Assembly (NCBI GenBank): GCA_036500145.1
Contig: DASYCO010000046.1
Coordinates: 1 to 53,219, forward strand
Length of the DNA: 53,219 nt
Reading direction: 5' to 3'
Source of the DNA: CAMAVH01 sp036500145
GTDB taxonomy: Bacteria > Pseudomonadota > Alphaproteobacteria > SMXQ01
Positions 24,780 to 35,000 of the stretch are shown one piece after another. The translations under genes were made by a program, and so were the position numbers. Each line of letters starts with the position of its first letter. Positions within the stretch are counted from its first letter, which is position 1. The notes below the pieces were generated by a model. It had not been told where the DNA came from. It did not search any database and was given only the letters and a program-made list of their open reading frames with translations.

Positions 24780-25404
24780 GGCTATCCCCTTTGGTAGGTC
24801 GGCGTTAAAGGCCCCAAGTTCGCCTTCACGAAGAGAATCGCCGCGACGCATCGCGCCGACCACCATCCTCCGTAAAACATTTTTGTCACCGCCTGCTCAT
24901 GTCGCGTGACGCAGCTCTTCCGTATAGGCGACGCATGCGACGCAAGTGATGATCACAATGAAAATGATAAGTGAGTGCGACCGGACGATGACACCGATCA
25001 TGATCACGACGGAATCAGGACGACGGGATCATGATGACGACATCGCAACGGCGACGATGACCATGAGACGATGATCACGCGACGCGCATCTGCATCCTCA
25101 TCGTGCATCTTCATGACGGGGACCGCTTCATGACGGGACCGCTTCATGACGAGGACTGCCCGAAGGCCTTCATGCAGTCACCGCCATGACAGCGGAGCCA
25201 TCCGGCAAGCCTCACGATCCTCATGCGAAACATGAACTCGCAAATATATCGACGTTTTTTCATGCATTTAGGCGGCGAACTGCAAAGATTGGATGGATCA
25301 GCGAAGGCTTGTGCCGCCCCGGGCTTTCCCATAGAAGAGAAAGCGCAAATCTTTGAAACCACAGGCGCCGAGCCAAGGCGCCGGTATGCCTGGGCTTCCG
25401 TCGC
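24780..25404. other. 625-base gene-free region with low-complexity GATGA/CATGA-rich DNA
   Basis: I see no credible gene here. From about 24900 to 25220 the sequence is dominated by short GATGA, CATGA and GACGA words. GATC occurs at 24951, 24996, 25002, 25027, 25073 and 25216, including the palindrome GATCATGATC at 24996-25005. The last 150 bases are AT-richer and probably hold the promoter of the GH17 gene, but no convincing -35/-10 pair stands out. Confidence 0.6.
25109..25158 (+). repeat. Three tandem 16-17 bp units
   Basis: CTTCATGACGGGGACCG, CTTCATGACGGGACCG and a diverged third copy beginning at 25142 (GCTTCATGACGAGGACT-type) lie head to tail. Minor length changes suggest slippage within the low-complexity region. 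Confidence 0.6.
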
Positions 25405-27093
25405 ATGATCCGTTGGTTCTTCGCCGTCCTCGCCTTTCTCGTGACAGGCGCACTCTCTTATGGCGGCTGGTGGCTGCACGGGCATCCCCGCGCCATCGCC
25501 GACGTCGACCATCCCAAGCTGGGCTGCGTCTCCTACGCGCCCTACCGCCAGGGCCAGTCGCCCTTCCAGCCGAACCTCGTCATCACGCCGACGCAGATCG
25601 ACGAAGACCTCCAGCTGCTCAGCAAGCGCTTCGACTGCGTGCGCACCTATTCGGTCGGACAGGGCCTCGACCAGGTGCCTCTCATTGCCAAAAAATACGG
25701 CATGCAGGTGCTGCTCGGCGTCTGGATCGGCCGCGAGAGCAAGCCCGGCACCAATGCCAAGGAAATCGCCACCGCCGTCAAGCTGGCCAACACCCCGGAG
25801 CTGACCGGCGCGATCCGCGCCATCGTCGTCGGCAACGAGGTTCTGCTCCGCCGCGAGTTCACCGACACGCAGATGGCCGCCTTCATCGGCCAGGTGCGCG
25901 GCCATGTGCCGGTGCCGGTCACCTATGCCGACGTCTGGGAGTTCTGGCTCAAGTATCCCAAGATGGCCGACGCGGTGGACTACATCACCGTGCACATCCT
26001 GCCCTTCTGGGAAGACGAGCCGGTCAGCGTCGAGGGCGCCATCGCCCATCTGCACGACGTGCTGGCCAAGATGCGTGCCGCCTTCCCCGGCAAGACGCTG
26101 TTCATCGGCGAAACCGGCTGGCCGAGCGCCGGACGCATGCGCGAGGCCGCCGCCCCCGGCCCCTTCAACCAGGCGCGCTACATCCGCGAGTTCGTGCTGG
26201 CGGTGGAGAGCGAGAACGTCGGCTACAACGTGATCGAGGCCTTCGACCAGCCGTGGAAGCGCGTGCAGGAAGGCACCGTCGGCGGCAACTGGGGCATCTT
26301 CAATGTCCAGCGCCAGCAGAAATTCCCCTTCTCCGGCCCCATGAGCGAGAACCCAGACTGGCAGACCGAGGCCGCCGTCGCCCTGGCCATCGCCGCCTTG
26401 CTGCTCGGCGGGCTGCTGTTCGGCGGCTACGCCTTCGGGACCGTCGGCTGGATCGCCGCCGCCGTCGGCGCGCAGATCGCGGGCGCCAGCCTAGTGCGCG
26501 GCTGGGTCTACGTGCGCGAGATCAGCTATACGGACTCGGCCTGGGCCGTCGGCCTGATCAGCCTCGCCGTGGCCGCCCTCTCCGCCCGGCTGCTCTCCGT
26601 CAGCCTCGCCGACCTGGCCACCGGCCGCCCCGCCGGGCGCATCCGCCCTGCCAGCGCGGCCGCAGCTTTGGCTTGGCTGCGCCATCCCTATCTGGGTGCC
26701 ATTCGCGAGCGCGGCCTCGCCCTCGGCGTGTTGCAATTGCTGACCGTGTTCGGCGCCGCCTGCCTGTCGCTGCAGCTGACGTTCGACCCGCGCTACCGCG
26801 ACTTCGCCGTGCCGCTCTACCTAATCCCGGCCGCCGGCTTCGCCTGGCTGATCCTGATGCAGCGGCGCGCCGACGGCGCGGCGGTGGAAGACGCCACCGC
26901 CACCGAACGGCGCGAGGAGCGCTGGCTCGCCCTGTTCGGCTTCGTGTCCGTGATCTACACGCTGATTCATGAAGGCCCGCGCAACGTCGAATCGCTGGGC
27001 TGGACGGTCGTCGCCTTGCTCGCCTTCACGCCCTGGCTGCGGCTCGCCTGGGTCGGCTACAAGGCGCGGCGCGCAGCCGCCGCCCGGTCCTGA
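25405..27093 (+). CDS. GH17-family membrane glycosidase/transglycosylase (NdvC-like)
   Basis: The 562-residue protein has an N-terminal signal anchor (MIRWFFAVLAFLVTGALSYG). A GH17 catalytic domain follows (about 35-315) with the acid/base glutamate in VVGNEVLLR and the nucleophile glutamate in FIGETGWPSAG. About eight hydrophobic segments fill residues 325-545. GH17 enzymes cleave or rearrange beta-1,3-glucans. The combination of GH17 and a membrane domain resembles NdvC of Bradyrhizobium, which is needed for beta-1,6 linkages in cyclic glucans. No NdvB-type synthase is nearby. A small membrane-protein gene follows 14 bases later. Confidence 0.86.
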   Translation: MIRWFFAVLAFLVTGALSYGGWWLHGHPRAIADVDHPKLGCVSYAPYRQGQSPFQPNLVITPTQIDEDLQLLSKRFDCVRTYSVGQGLDQVPLIAKKYGMQVLLGVWIGRESKPGTNAKEIATAVKLANTPELTGAIRAIVVGNEVLLRREFTDTQMAAFIGQVRGHVPVPVTYADVWEFWLKYPKMADAVDYITVHILPFWEDEPVSVEGAIAHLHDVLAKMRAAFPGKTLFIGETGWPSAGRMREAAAPGPFNQARYIREFVLAVESENVGYNVIEAFDQPWKRVQEGTVGGNWGIFNVQRQQKFPFSGPMSENPDWQTEAAVALAIAALLLGGLLFGGYAFGTVGWIAAAVGAQIAGASLVRGWVYVREISYTDSAWAVGLISLAVAALSARLLSVSLADLATGRPAGRIRPASAAAALAWLRHPYLGAIRERGLALGVLQLLTVFGAACLSLQLTFDPRYRDFAVPLYLIPAAGFAWLILMQRRADGAAVEDATATERREERWLALFGFVSVIYTLIHEGPRNVESLGWTVVALLAFTPWLRLAWVGYKARRAAAARS

Positions 27094-27107
27094 CGGGGGA
27101 AACGAAA

Positions 27108-27491
27108 ATGAGCATCGCCACCTTGCCCGCCGGCCTGTTCCGCCGCTCGCCCTGGACGATCTTCTTCTGGGCGGTCGGCCTCTGCCTGCTCGCCATTGCC
27201 TTCCGCTACCTGGTGATCGAGCTCAGGCCCGTCGCCCTGATGTGCGAAGTCGTCTCGCCGCCCTGGTGGTGCACGGTCCGCCAGTTCATCATCGACCTGT
27301 TCTACAGCGACGCCATCGGCAGCTCGAGCCTGGCGGTCGCCGTCCTGTCCTTCGTGCTCTACCGCCAGCGCGGCAGCCGCTTCCTCGCGACCATCGCCGT
27401 GCTGATCGGCGCGCCCGCCATCGCGCTGTATAGCGCCGACGTGGCCGTGCCCGGCTTTCTGATCGGCCTGCTGCGCCTGATGCGCGACTGA
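27108..27491 (+). CDS. Small membrane protein downstream of the GH17 gene
   Basis: This is a 127-residue protein of unknown function with three or four hydrophobic segments (IFFWAVGLCLLAIAFRYLVI, SSLAVAVLSFVLY, FLATIAVLIGAPAIALYSA, VPGFLIGLLRLM). Two cysteines (LMCEVV, PPWWCTV) lie in the first loop. A GGGGAAACGAAA ribosome-binding site lies between it and the GH17 gene, 14 bases apart, so the two form one operon closed by a strong terminator. It may assist the glucan enzyme, judged by position only. Confidence 0.8.
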   Translation: MSIATLPAGLFRRSPWTIFFWAVGLCLLAIAFRYLVIELRPVALMCEVVSPPWWCTVRQFIIDLFYSDAIGSSSLAVAVLSFVLYRQRGSRFLATIAVLIGAPAIALYSADVAVPGFLIGLLRLMRD

Positions 27492-27516
27492 CCGGCACGC
27501 GCATTCCCCAAACGAC

Positions 27517-27551
27517 AACGGCCCGCCCCGGGACACCCAGGGCGGGCCGTT
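27517..27551. terminator. Bidirectional terminator
   Basis: A 12-bp stem (AACGGCCCGCCC with GGGCGGGCCGTT) has an 11-base loop. TTTCTTT follows on the plus strand. It separates the convergent GH17 operon and alpha/beta-hydrolase gene. Confidence 0.85.
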
Positions 27552-27573
27552 TCTTTAGCCGACGCGATCTCTA

Positions 27574-28935
27574 TCAGACCAAATAGAAGCCGCCCGTGAT
27601 GGCGTCGTGATAGAGCTGCGCCGCCGCGGGCGCGATGCCGAACGGCAAGTCCTTTTCCGGCTTCGTGTAGGTATGCACGCCGGCGCCGAAGCGCGTGACG
27701 GCCGTCTTCGGGGCCGGACTCATGGCCGCGAACATCGGCAGGATGACTTCCTTGTACACTTCCGGATTGTGGTCGCGGCTGTCCTTCGCGAGGCCGAACA
27801 GGTAAGGCGGCACGGGCTTGCCGCCCTTCATCTCGCGCGTGAAGCCGAGATAATGAGCGACCAATTCCTCTTCCTGGTCGACCGACATGCCGAGGCGCTT
27901 GGCGCTGACGCGAGCCGCCTGCTCCAGCGCGCCGACGATGTTGTGCGTGACCATGTACTCGGCCTTGAAGGCAGGACGCTTGCGCGACACTTCCCAGGCC
28001 TCGAAAATTTCCTCCATCAGCCACGGCAGGCGCATCAGCGCCTGCGGGCCTTCCTGGCCGAGCGCTTCCGGGCCGCGGTAGCGGGCCAGGTCGCGCCAGG
28101 TGCGGATGTAGAGGTCGTTGAACGGGTCCACCCAGGAATCGCCCGTCTTGGCGACCCGCTCGAAGCCGTCGATCTTGCCGACATGGCCGCCCCAGATGTG
28201 CTTGCGCTCGTTGATGTAGCCGAAGGTCGAATTCTCGATGGCGAGCACGCCGGCAATGTTCTCGACGCGCTGCGTCAGCATCGAGACGTAGGGGCCGCCG
28301 GTCGAATGGCCGTGGACGTAGATCGAATATTCGTTGACCGGGAAATGGCGGCGGCAGGCCATCTTCATGCCTTCCTCGAAGGCGATCGGCCAGGCGGCCA
28401 TGCGGTGATAGAAGCGCGAGCCCGGCTTGGCGCGCGCCGAGGTGCGCGTGCCGTACTTCATCTTCTTCGTCTCGTCCTTGACGATCTCGTACTGGTCAGG
28501 CGTGACATGCTCGCCGGCGACCCAGATCGGCGTGCGCACGGTGCCGTCGGGATGGATCGTGTCGCCCGGCCAGTCGCGGCTCGGGTCGTCCAGGTAGAGG
28601 CGGCCCGGATAGGTCATGACGACGACCTTGAAGCCGAACTTCTCGGCGAACAGCATGGAGAAGCGCTGCATCGACTTGGCGTCTCCGGCGCCGCCGTGCA
28701 GCAGGAAGACGCCGACCTTCTTGCCGTCGGCGCCGACCGTGATCGGGCCTTCCGGCGTGTAGACGTCGACGCCGATGTCCCACTCCATGCCGAGCGCTTC
28801 GAGGCGGAAGACGTCTTCCGTCACCTTCACCGGGCGCGACGGCGACTTCAGCACCGCCTCGCTCATGGCGATGACCTGCTCACGCGCGATCTGCGCCGGC
28901 GGAACCCAGTTGGACGTGCGCATATTCGTGGCCAT
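27574..28935 (-). CDS. Alpha/beta hydrolase fold protein
   Basis: The 453-residue protein starts at MATNMRTSNW with AGGAGAA upstream. It has the oxyanion loop FLLHGGAGDAKS (about 77-88) and the nucleophile elbow GHSTGG (about 213-218) of alpha/beta hydrolases. A late His in AGVHTYTKPE may complete the triad. It is larger than most family members. There is no signal peptide. It is last in a three-gene run with an SDR and a PuuE-like protein, which suggests ester or lactone hydrolysis within a small catabolic route. The substrate is unknown. Confidence 0.82.
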   Translation of the reverse strand: MATNMRTSNWVPPAQIAREQVIAMSEAVLKSPSRPVKVTEDVFRLEALGMEWDIGVDVYTPEGPITVGADGKKVGVFLLHGGAGDAKSMQRFSMLFAEKFGFKVVVMTYPGRLYLDDPSRDWPGDTIHPDGTVRTPIWVAGEHVTPDQYEIVKDETKKMKYGTRTSARAKPGSRFYHRMAAWPIAFEEGMKMACRRHFPVNEYSIYVHGHSTGGPYVSMLTQRVENIAGVLAIENSTFGYINERKHIWGGHVGKIDGFERVAKTGDSWVDPFNDLYIRTWRDLARYRGPEALGQEGPQALMRLPWLMEEIFEAWEVSRKRPAFKAEYMVTHNIVGALEQAARVSAKRLGMSVDQEEELVAHYLGFTREMKGGKPVPPYLFGLAKDSRDHNPEVYKEVILPMFAAMSPAPKTAVTRFGAGVHTYTKPEKDLPFGIAPAAAQLYHDAITGGFYLV

Positions 28936-28969
28936 GGACATTCTCCTCGAACGAATGGTCTTCGGAAAC

Positions 28970-29722
28970 TCAGTGCAGCGCGACGCCGCCCGAGACGTCG
29001 ATGCAGCTGCCGGTGATGTGGCAGGCCTTCTCCGACAGCAGGAACGCCACCGCTTCGCCGATGTGGTCCGGCGTCGTCGCCTCGCCGAGCGGCGAGCGGG
29101 TCGGCTTCACATGCTCGCCGACCTTCCAGCGCGCCGCGACGTCGCCGGGAGCCACGGTGTTGACGCGGATGCCGAGCGGACCGACCTCCTGGGCGAGCGA
29201 CTGGCTGAAGACGATGGTCGCGGCCTTGCAGCCGGAATAGACCGCCGCCTTCGGGCCGCCCTGCAAGCCGCGCCGCGCCGTGATGCTGACGATGCCGCCC
29301 TTCTTGGCCGACACCATGTGCTTGAGCACGGCGTTGGTGACGTTCAGCAGGCCGATCAGGTTGATCGACACCATCTTGTTCCACCATTCGGGCGGCGCAT
29401 CGGCAAAGTCATGCTGCGGAATGCCGATGCCGCGCCCGCCGCCGGCGAGGTTGACGAGCGCGTCGATGCCGCCATGGTCCTTGGCCGTGGCGTCGACGAC
29501 GCGCGTGACCTCGGCCATGTCGGTGACGTCCAGCTTCGCCACGGTCAGCTTGGGCGCGTTGCCCGTCTTGCCCGCGAACTTGCCCTGGAACTTGTCGGCC
29601 ACCATCTGGGCGGTCGCCGTGTTGACGTCGCTGACGACGACGTCCCAGCCCTCGCGCGCCAGCACGCCGGCGATTCCCTCGCCGATGAGGCTGGCGCCGC
29701 CAGTGATCAGGGCTACGGGCAT
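28970..29722 (-). CDS. Short-chain dehydrogenase/reductase
   Basis: The 250-residue classical SDR has the cofactor motif TGGASLIGEG (7-16), where Asp in VSDVN favours NAD. It has an NLAGG motif, a serine in IVSITARRG, the YSGCK catalytic Tyr/Lys pair (about 156-160), and NTVAPG. It oxidises or reduces a hydroxyl/keto group of an unidentified compound. It sits 7 bases after the PuuE-like gene and 34 before the hydrolase gene, in one apparent operon. Confidence 0.93.
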   Translation of the reverse strand: MPVALITGGASLIGEGIAGVLAREGWDVVVSDVNTATAQMVADKFQGKFAGKTGNAPKLTVAKLDVTDMAEVTRVVDATAKDHGGIDALVNLAGGGRGIGIPQHDFADAPPEWWNKMVSINLIGLLNVTNAVLKHMVSAKKGGIVSITARRGLQGGPKAAVYSGCKAATIVFSQSLAQEVGPLGIRVNTVAPGDVAARWKVGEHVKPTRSPLGEATTPDHIGEAVAFLLSEKACHITGSCIDVSGGVALH

Positions 29723-29729
29723 CGGCGGA

Positions 29730-30602
29730 TCAATCCAGCGGCCGGTAGACTTCGGCCTTCTTGCTGGTCTTGAGCATGTACTCGGCGATCTCCGAACGCG
29801 TCGGCTGCCAGACCTCGTCGCCGTACTGATGCACGTATTGCATCATCTTCTCGTAGGCCATGGCGAAGTTCGGACGGCCGCTCAGCTCGGCATGAACGAT
29901 GATGTCCATCAGGCCGGGACGGCCGCGCAGGGCCTCCTGGCGGATGTAATCGAACGATTCCTTGAAGCTGTTGAAGTAGTTCTCCGCCGTGCCGGCGCCG
30001 CCGGACCAGGCGCGCCAGTCGTTGGCGTAGTTCAGCTTCGGGATGCAGACGATCTTCTTGCCCTTGACGCTGGCGACGTAAGGCACGTCATCGTCGAACA
30101 CGTCGCCGAACCACTTGAAGCCCTCATTGGCGAGGATGCCCAGCGTCTCTTCCGTGTGCAGGTTGCCCGGGCCGGCCCAGCCGACCGGGCGCTTGCCGGT
30201 GCAGTCCTTGATCGCCTTGATGCATTCGACGATCTCGGCGCGCTGCTCAGCCGGCGTCAGGTCCGTCATGTGATGGTCGTTGGTCATGCCGTGGCAGCAG
30301 ATCTCGTGCCCGTCCTCGAACATGGCCTTGATGCTCTCCGGCCATTTCTCGACCGTCAGGCCGTTCGGGCCGATGATCGCCTTGATCTTGTTGCGCTGGA
30401 ATATCTCGCGCAGGCGCCAGATGCCGACGGCGCCACCGTAGTTGGCGTGCGACAGGGAGGCCAGGTTGACCGGGATCTTGCTGGTCTTCTTGAAGCGGCC
30501 GCTGTTGCGGAACGCCTCATAAGCAACGCGGAACGTCACGCAGACGAGCTGGCCGCCCGGCCATTTCAGGGTGGAAGTCGGCCACTGGACGCCGCGATGC
30601 AT
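29730..30602 (-). CDS. Polysaccharide deacetylase-fold protein, PuuE/allantoinase-like
   Basis: The 290-residue protein starts at MHRGVQWPTSTLKWPGGQL after AAAGGGAGA. It has the NodB fold with PuuE-type features: LSHANYGGAVGIWRL (about 48-62) and DGHEICCHGMTNDHHMT (about 95-111). PGNLHTEETLGILANEGFKWFGD and a C-terminal DIIVHAELSGRP segment follow. There is no signal peptide. This subgroup includes the metal-independent allantoinase PuuE and cyclic imidases, so cleavage of a cyclic amide is more likely than sugar deacetylation. It heads a three-gene operon divergent from a solute-binding protein and sensor kinase. Confidence 0.82.
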   Translation of the reverse strand: MHRGVQWPTSTLKWPGGQLVCVTFRVAYEAFRNSGRFKKTSKIPVNLASLSHANYGGAVGIWRLREIFQRNKIKAIIGPNGLTVEKWPESIKAMFEDGHEICCHGMTNDHHMTDLTPAEQRAEIVECIKAIKDCTGKRPVGWAGPGNLHTEETLGILANEGFKWFGDVFDDDVPYVASVKGKKIVCIPKLNYANDWRAWSGGAGTAENYFNSFKESFDYIRQEALRGRPGLMDIIVHAELSGRPNFAMAYEKMMQYVHQYGDEVWQPTRSEIAEYMLKTSKKAEVYRPLD

Positions 30603-30824
30603 GGAGAATCTCCCTTTGTCATAATTCTGACCGGCTATCCGAAAGGGCAGCCGCCGGCGTCGGAATGCACGCCGGACGCGAGCTTTTCCCGCATCCTCGC
30701 CTATTCCGCGAAGTCTGACCGTTTTCATTCGCCCGACTTCTCAGTATCATCCTGCATGTGCCGTCGTTTTCAACTGGAATCAGGACGATCCCGGTCAAAG
30801 GCACGAGAGTCTGGGGAGCATTTC

Positions 30825-31961
30825 ATGGTTCGCACCGTCCTTTCCGCCATGGCGATTCTGGTCGCTGCGATGGTTTCGCTGTCCGAAGCGAACGCCCAGA
30901 CCGCACAAGCCCAGACCGCCCAGCCCCAGACTGCAAGGACGCCGACCGCCGCCGAGCAGCTCTACAGCGAGCTCGCCAAGCTGCCCGCGGCCGAGCGCCA
31001 GAAGCGCCTGGAAGACGGCGCCAAGAAGGAAGGCAAACTCAACTTCATCCACACCTGGCGCGGCACGCTGGCGCGCAACCACCTGCGGCTCTTCCAGAAG
31101 CGCTATCCCTTCCTCGACGTCGAGATGGTCGACATCGGGTCGCAGGATGCCGCCGAGCGCCTCGTCGCCGAGGAGACCGCCGGCCGCCACCTCACCGACA
31201 TCGTCAGCGTCTCCGTCGCCGACCTGAACGAAGTGCTGGCCAAAGACCTCTCCGCCCACTACCCGACGCCGGCCGGCAACCTGATCTACGACAAGTACAA
31301 GAGCTTCCTCGACCCGCAGAACCGCTGGCTGCCCTTCTACTGGACCGAGCACGGCATCTCCTACAACCCGACCATGATCCCGGCCGACAAGGCGCCGAAG
31401 GACTGGATGGACCTGTGCGACCCGGTCTTCAAGGGCCAGGTCTCGTTCGACCCCTTCGAGGTCCGCTTCCTCGCCGGCCTGTGGAACGTCATGGGCGAGC
31501 AGAAGCTCGACCAGTGGCTGACCTGCATTGGCCAGAACAAGCCGATCATCCAGCGCGGCCACACCCAGCGCATCAACCTGATGATCGCCGGCGACCATGC
31601 CGCCCAGGGCGACAACTACCTGTACTACGGCATTCAGCAGAAGCTGAAGAACCCAAGCCTCCCCTTCGAGCCCGTGTGGACCGCGACCATGCCCGCCACC
31701 ATCGGCGCCATGATCATCAACGCCAACACGCAGCACCCCTACGCCTCCGCCCTGCTCGTCGACTGGGTGCTGTCTGAGGAAAGCCAGAAATACACCGCCG
31801 AGCAGTTCCGCGGCCCGGTTGCCTACAAGCATCCCTACATCCCGGAAGACGCCAAAATCGTCAGCTTCTCGACCGTCGACGACGCCACTGCGGCCAAGCT
31901 GCAGAAGATGTGGGATGACGACATCATGAACCAAGCCACCGAACGCCCGACCACGCCGTAA
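30825..31961 (+). CDS. Extracellular solute-binding protein, family 1 (iron/polyamine-type fold)
   Basis: The 378-residue precursor begins MVRTVLSAMAILVAAMVS, with cleavage near ANA|Q and GGGGAG upstream. A short TAQAQ/TAQPQ repeat follows, then a binding fold with EGKLNFIHTWRG, TDIVSVSVADLNEVL, WLPFYWTEHGISYNP and LLVDWVLSEESQKY. It resembles FbpA/PotD-type proteins. No ABC permease or ATPase is adjacent. The hybrid kinase starts 46 bases later, so this protein may present a ligand to that sensor. The frame is open far upstream, but that stretch is the antisense of the SDR and deacetylase genes. Confidence 0.85.
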   Translation: MVRTVLSAMAILVAAMVSLSEANAQTAQAQTAQPQTARTPTAAEQLYSELAKLPAAERQKRLEDGAKKEGKLNFIHTWRGTLARNHLRLFQKRYPFLDVEMVDIGSQDAAERLVAEETAGRHLTDIVSVSVADLNEVLAKDLSAHYPTPAGNLIYDKYKSFLDPQNRWLPFYWTEHGISYNPTMIPADKAPKDWMDLCDPVFKGQVSFDPFEVRFLAGLWNVMGEQKLDQWLTCIGQNKPIIQRGHTQRINLMIAGDHAAQGDNYLYYGIQQKLKNPSLPFEPVWTATMPATIGAMIINANTQHPYASALLVDWVLSEESQKYTAEQFRGPVAYKHPYIPEDAKIVSFSTVDDATAAKLQKMWDDDIMNQATERPTTP

Positions 31962-32007
31962 GCCGGATGCCCGTCGCAGCATCCGGCTCCGCCGTGAACC
32001 GTCAGCC

Positions 32008-35000
32008 ATGAGCGCCGCAGAGCGCCCTCCGAAGCCGCGCCGCATCACGGCCAGCACGCTATTCGGCCTGAACGTCGGGCTGGTGGTGCTGCTGATCGCC
32101 GTCGTCGGCGGCGTCATCTGGTTCGAGCGCATGCAGGTGCTCGACCAGGCCAAGCGCAACGCCCGCAACCTGACCGACGTGCTGGCGGCGCAGACGCGCG
32201 AGAACTTCTCCGCCATCGACCAGGCTCTGCTCTCCATCGGCGAGCGGCTCGACGTCGACCACATCACGGACGACGACCAGTCGGCGCCGATCTACCGGCA
32301 GCTCTACGACGGCGTGCGCGTGGCGCCCGTCGGCGTGCTGACCTACTTCGTGCTCGGTCCCGACGGCCGCCTGCTCAACTCGTCGCGCACGCCGGACCGC
32401 GAGCTGAACGACCTGTCCGACCGCGATGTCTTCGTCGGCCAGCGCGACGACTACCGGCAGGGATTCTACATCGGCAACGTGGTGCGCGGCCGCATCGGCC
32501 TCGCCAACGACCGCTGGATCTTCAACGTCAGCCGCCGCCTCGTGCGCTCCGACGGCACCTTCGGCGGCATCGTCGCCGCCGCCATCGCCGTCGACCGGCT
32601 GACGCTGCTGTACAACTCCCTGAACGTCGGCGAAGACGGCGCCGTCGCCCTGTTCCACCGCAACGGACGCATGATCGCCCGCGCGCCGATCGACGACCGC
32701 GTGCTCGGCAGCGACCTCAGCTCCGCCCCCCTGTTCACGCAGGCAGTGGCGCAAGGCGAGGCCGGCATCTCCATCAGCAAGTCCGTCGTCGACAACAAGG
32801 TCCGCGTCACCGGCTTTCGCATCGTCAGCGGGTTTCCGCTCGTCGTCAGCGCCGGGCTGCTGCAGGACGCCGAGCTGGCCTCCTGGCGGCGTTACGCCGT
32901 CCTCAGCGCCACGGCCACCCTCGCGCTCGCGGCCCTGATCCTGCTGCTGCTGAGCTTCATGCAGCGGCGCATCCGCCAGTCGATCCTCGACGAGGGGCGC
33001 TTCATCGGCGCCGAGCTGCGCCGCAAGGAGGAGCTCGAGCTCTACAGCCGGCGGCTGGCCGGGCTGACGGAAGTCTCCGTGCAGATCGCCGCGGCGACCG
33101 AGGTGCCGCTGCTGCTGCAGCTCGTCACCGACAAGGCGCGCCAGCTGATCGGCGCCCACCAGGCCGTCACCAGCCTGACGGTGGGCAATTCCGCCGCCCA
33201 GGCGATCCACGCCATCTCCATGTCGGAGAAGTACGCGGCCTGGAACGACTACACGGATTCGCCGGACGGCAGCGGCATCTACCGCGTGATCTGCGAGACC
33301 AACAAACCGATGCGATTGACGCAGGCCGAACTGGAAGCGCACCCCGCCTGGGGCGGCTTCGGCGCCGCCGCGGCGGCCCATCCGCCGATCCGCGGCTGGC
33401 TGGCGGCCCCGCTCATCACGCGCGACGGCCGGAACTTCGGCCTGGTCCAGCTGTCCGACCGCAACGAGGGCGAGTTCGATGCCAACGACGAAGCCATCCT
33501 CATGCAGCTCTGCCGCATGGCCTCGGCGACCATCGAGACGCTGCAGGTCATCGACACCCTGCGAACGACCCAGGAGCAGCTGCTCAAGGCCCAGGAGCTG
33601 GCCAACATCGGCAGCTGGCGGCTGGAGCTGGGCTCCGACGAGATCGCCGTCTCGCCGCTGCTGCAGCGCATGGCCGGGCGGCCGGAAACCGGCATCGACC
33701 GAGTCGCCGAGGCCTCGGCCCTCATTCATCCGGACGACCGCGCGCATTACTTCGCCGCGCAGGACGCCGCCGTGCGGACCGGGCAGCCGCAGCAGGTCGA
33801 CTACCGCCTGCTGCGCGCCGACGGGACCGTGCGCTACCTGTGGAGCGAGCTGCAGTGCGAGTTCGACGACCAGGGCCAGCCTCGCGCCGTCTACGGCATC
33901 ATCCAGGACGTGACCGAGCGGCACACCACCGAAGAGCAGCTGCGCCAGGCGCAGAAGATGGAGACCATCGGCCACCTGACCGGCGGCGTCGCCCATGACT
34001 TCAACAACCTGCTCATGGTCATCATGGGCAACCTCGACTTGCTGCTCGACCGGATGCAGAGCGACCCGGCGACCGCCAGCGTCGTCAACGCCGCCATCGC
34101 CGCCGCCGAACGCGGCGCCTCCCTCACCCGCCAGCTCTTGGCCTACGCGCGCCGCCAGCCGCTGGCCCCGCGCGAAATCGACGTCAACCAGACCATCCAG
34201 GGCATCTCGCGCCTGCTGCGCCGCGCGCTCGGCGAGCAGGTCGAGATCGAGACGATCCTCGGCGGCGGCGTCTGGCGCGCCCTGGCCGACGCGGCCCAGG
34301 TCGAGAACGCCGTCATCAACCTGGCGATCAACGCGCGCGACGCCATGCCGACCGGCGGCAAGCTGACGGTGGAGACCGCCAACAGCGCGCTCGACGCCGA
34401 CTACGCCGACAGCAACGAGGAAATCGTCGCCGGGCAGTACGTCATGATCGCCGTGACCGACACCGGCACCGGCATGCCGCCCGACGTGGTCGCGCGCGCC
34501 TTCGAGCCCTTCTTCACCACCAAGCCGGTCGGGCGCGGCACCGGCCTCGGCCTCAGCATGGTCTACGGCTTCGCCAAGCAGTCCGGCGGCCACGCCAAGA
34601 TCTACAGCGAGCTCGGCCACGGCACGACGGTGAAGCTCTACCTGCCGCGCGCGCGCAACGGCGCCTCGCCGGCCGCCGTGGAAGAGGAGCTGCCCGCCGC
34701 CCAGGAATCGCGCAACGAAGTCATCCTCGTGGTCGAGGACGACGCGCTGGTGCGCTCCACCGTCGACCGCATGCTGCAGGAGCTGGGCTATCGCGTGCTG
34801 CTCGCCTCGACCGGCGAGGAAGCCCTGCCCTTCCTCGAAGGCGACGCCCACATCGACCTGCTGTTCACCGACGTCGTGCTGCCGGGCCGGCTCGGCGGCA
34901 AGGCCCTGGCCGAGCAGGCCTGCGCGCTGCGGCCCGGCCTCTCGGTGATCTATTCGTCCGGCTACACGCAGAACTCGATCATCCACCAGGGCCGCCTGGA

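Noticed and set aside
29280..30824. N-terminal 515 codons of the frame that ends in the solute-binding protein
   Set aside because: This part is the antisense of the SDR and PuuE-like genes. A signal peptide and ribosome-binding site mark the real start at 30825.
32059..34986. 975-codon open frame antisense to the hybrid kinase
   Set aside because: It mirrors a well-supported kinase gene. Its translation is low-complexity (His, Val, Gly, Arg rich) and matches no family. Long antisense frames are expected at this GC content.
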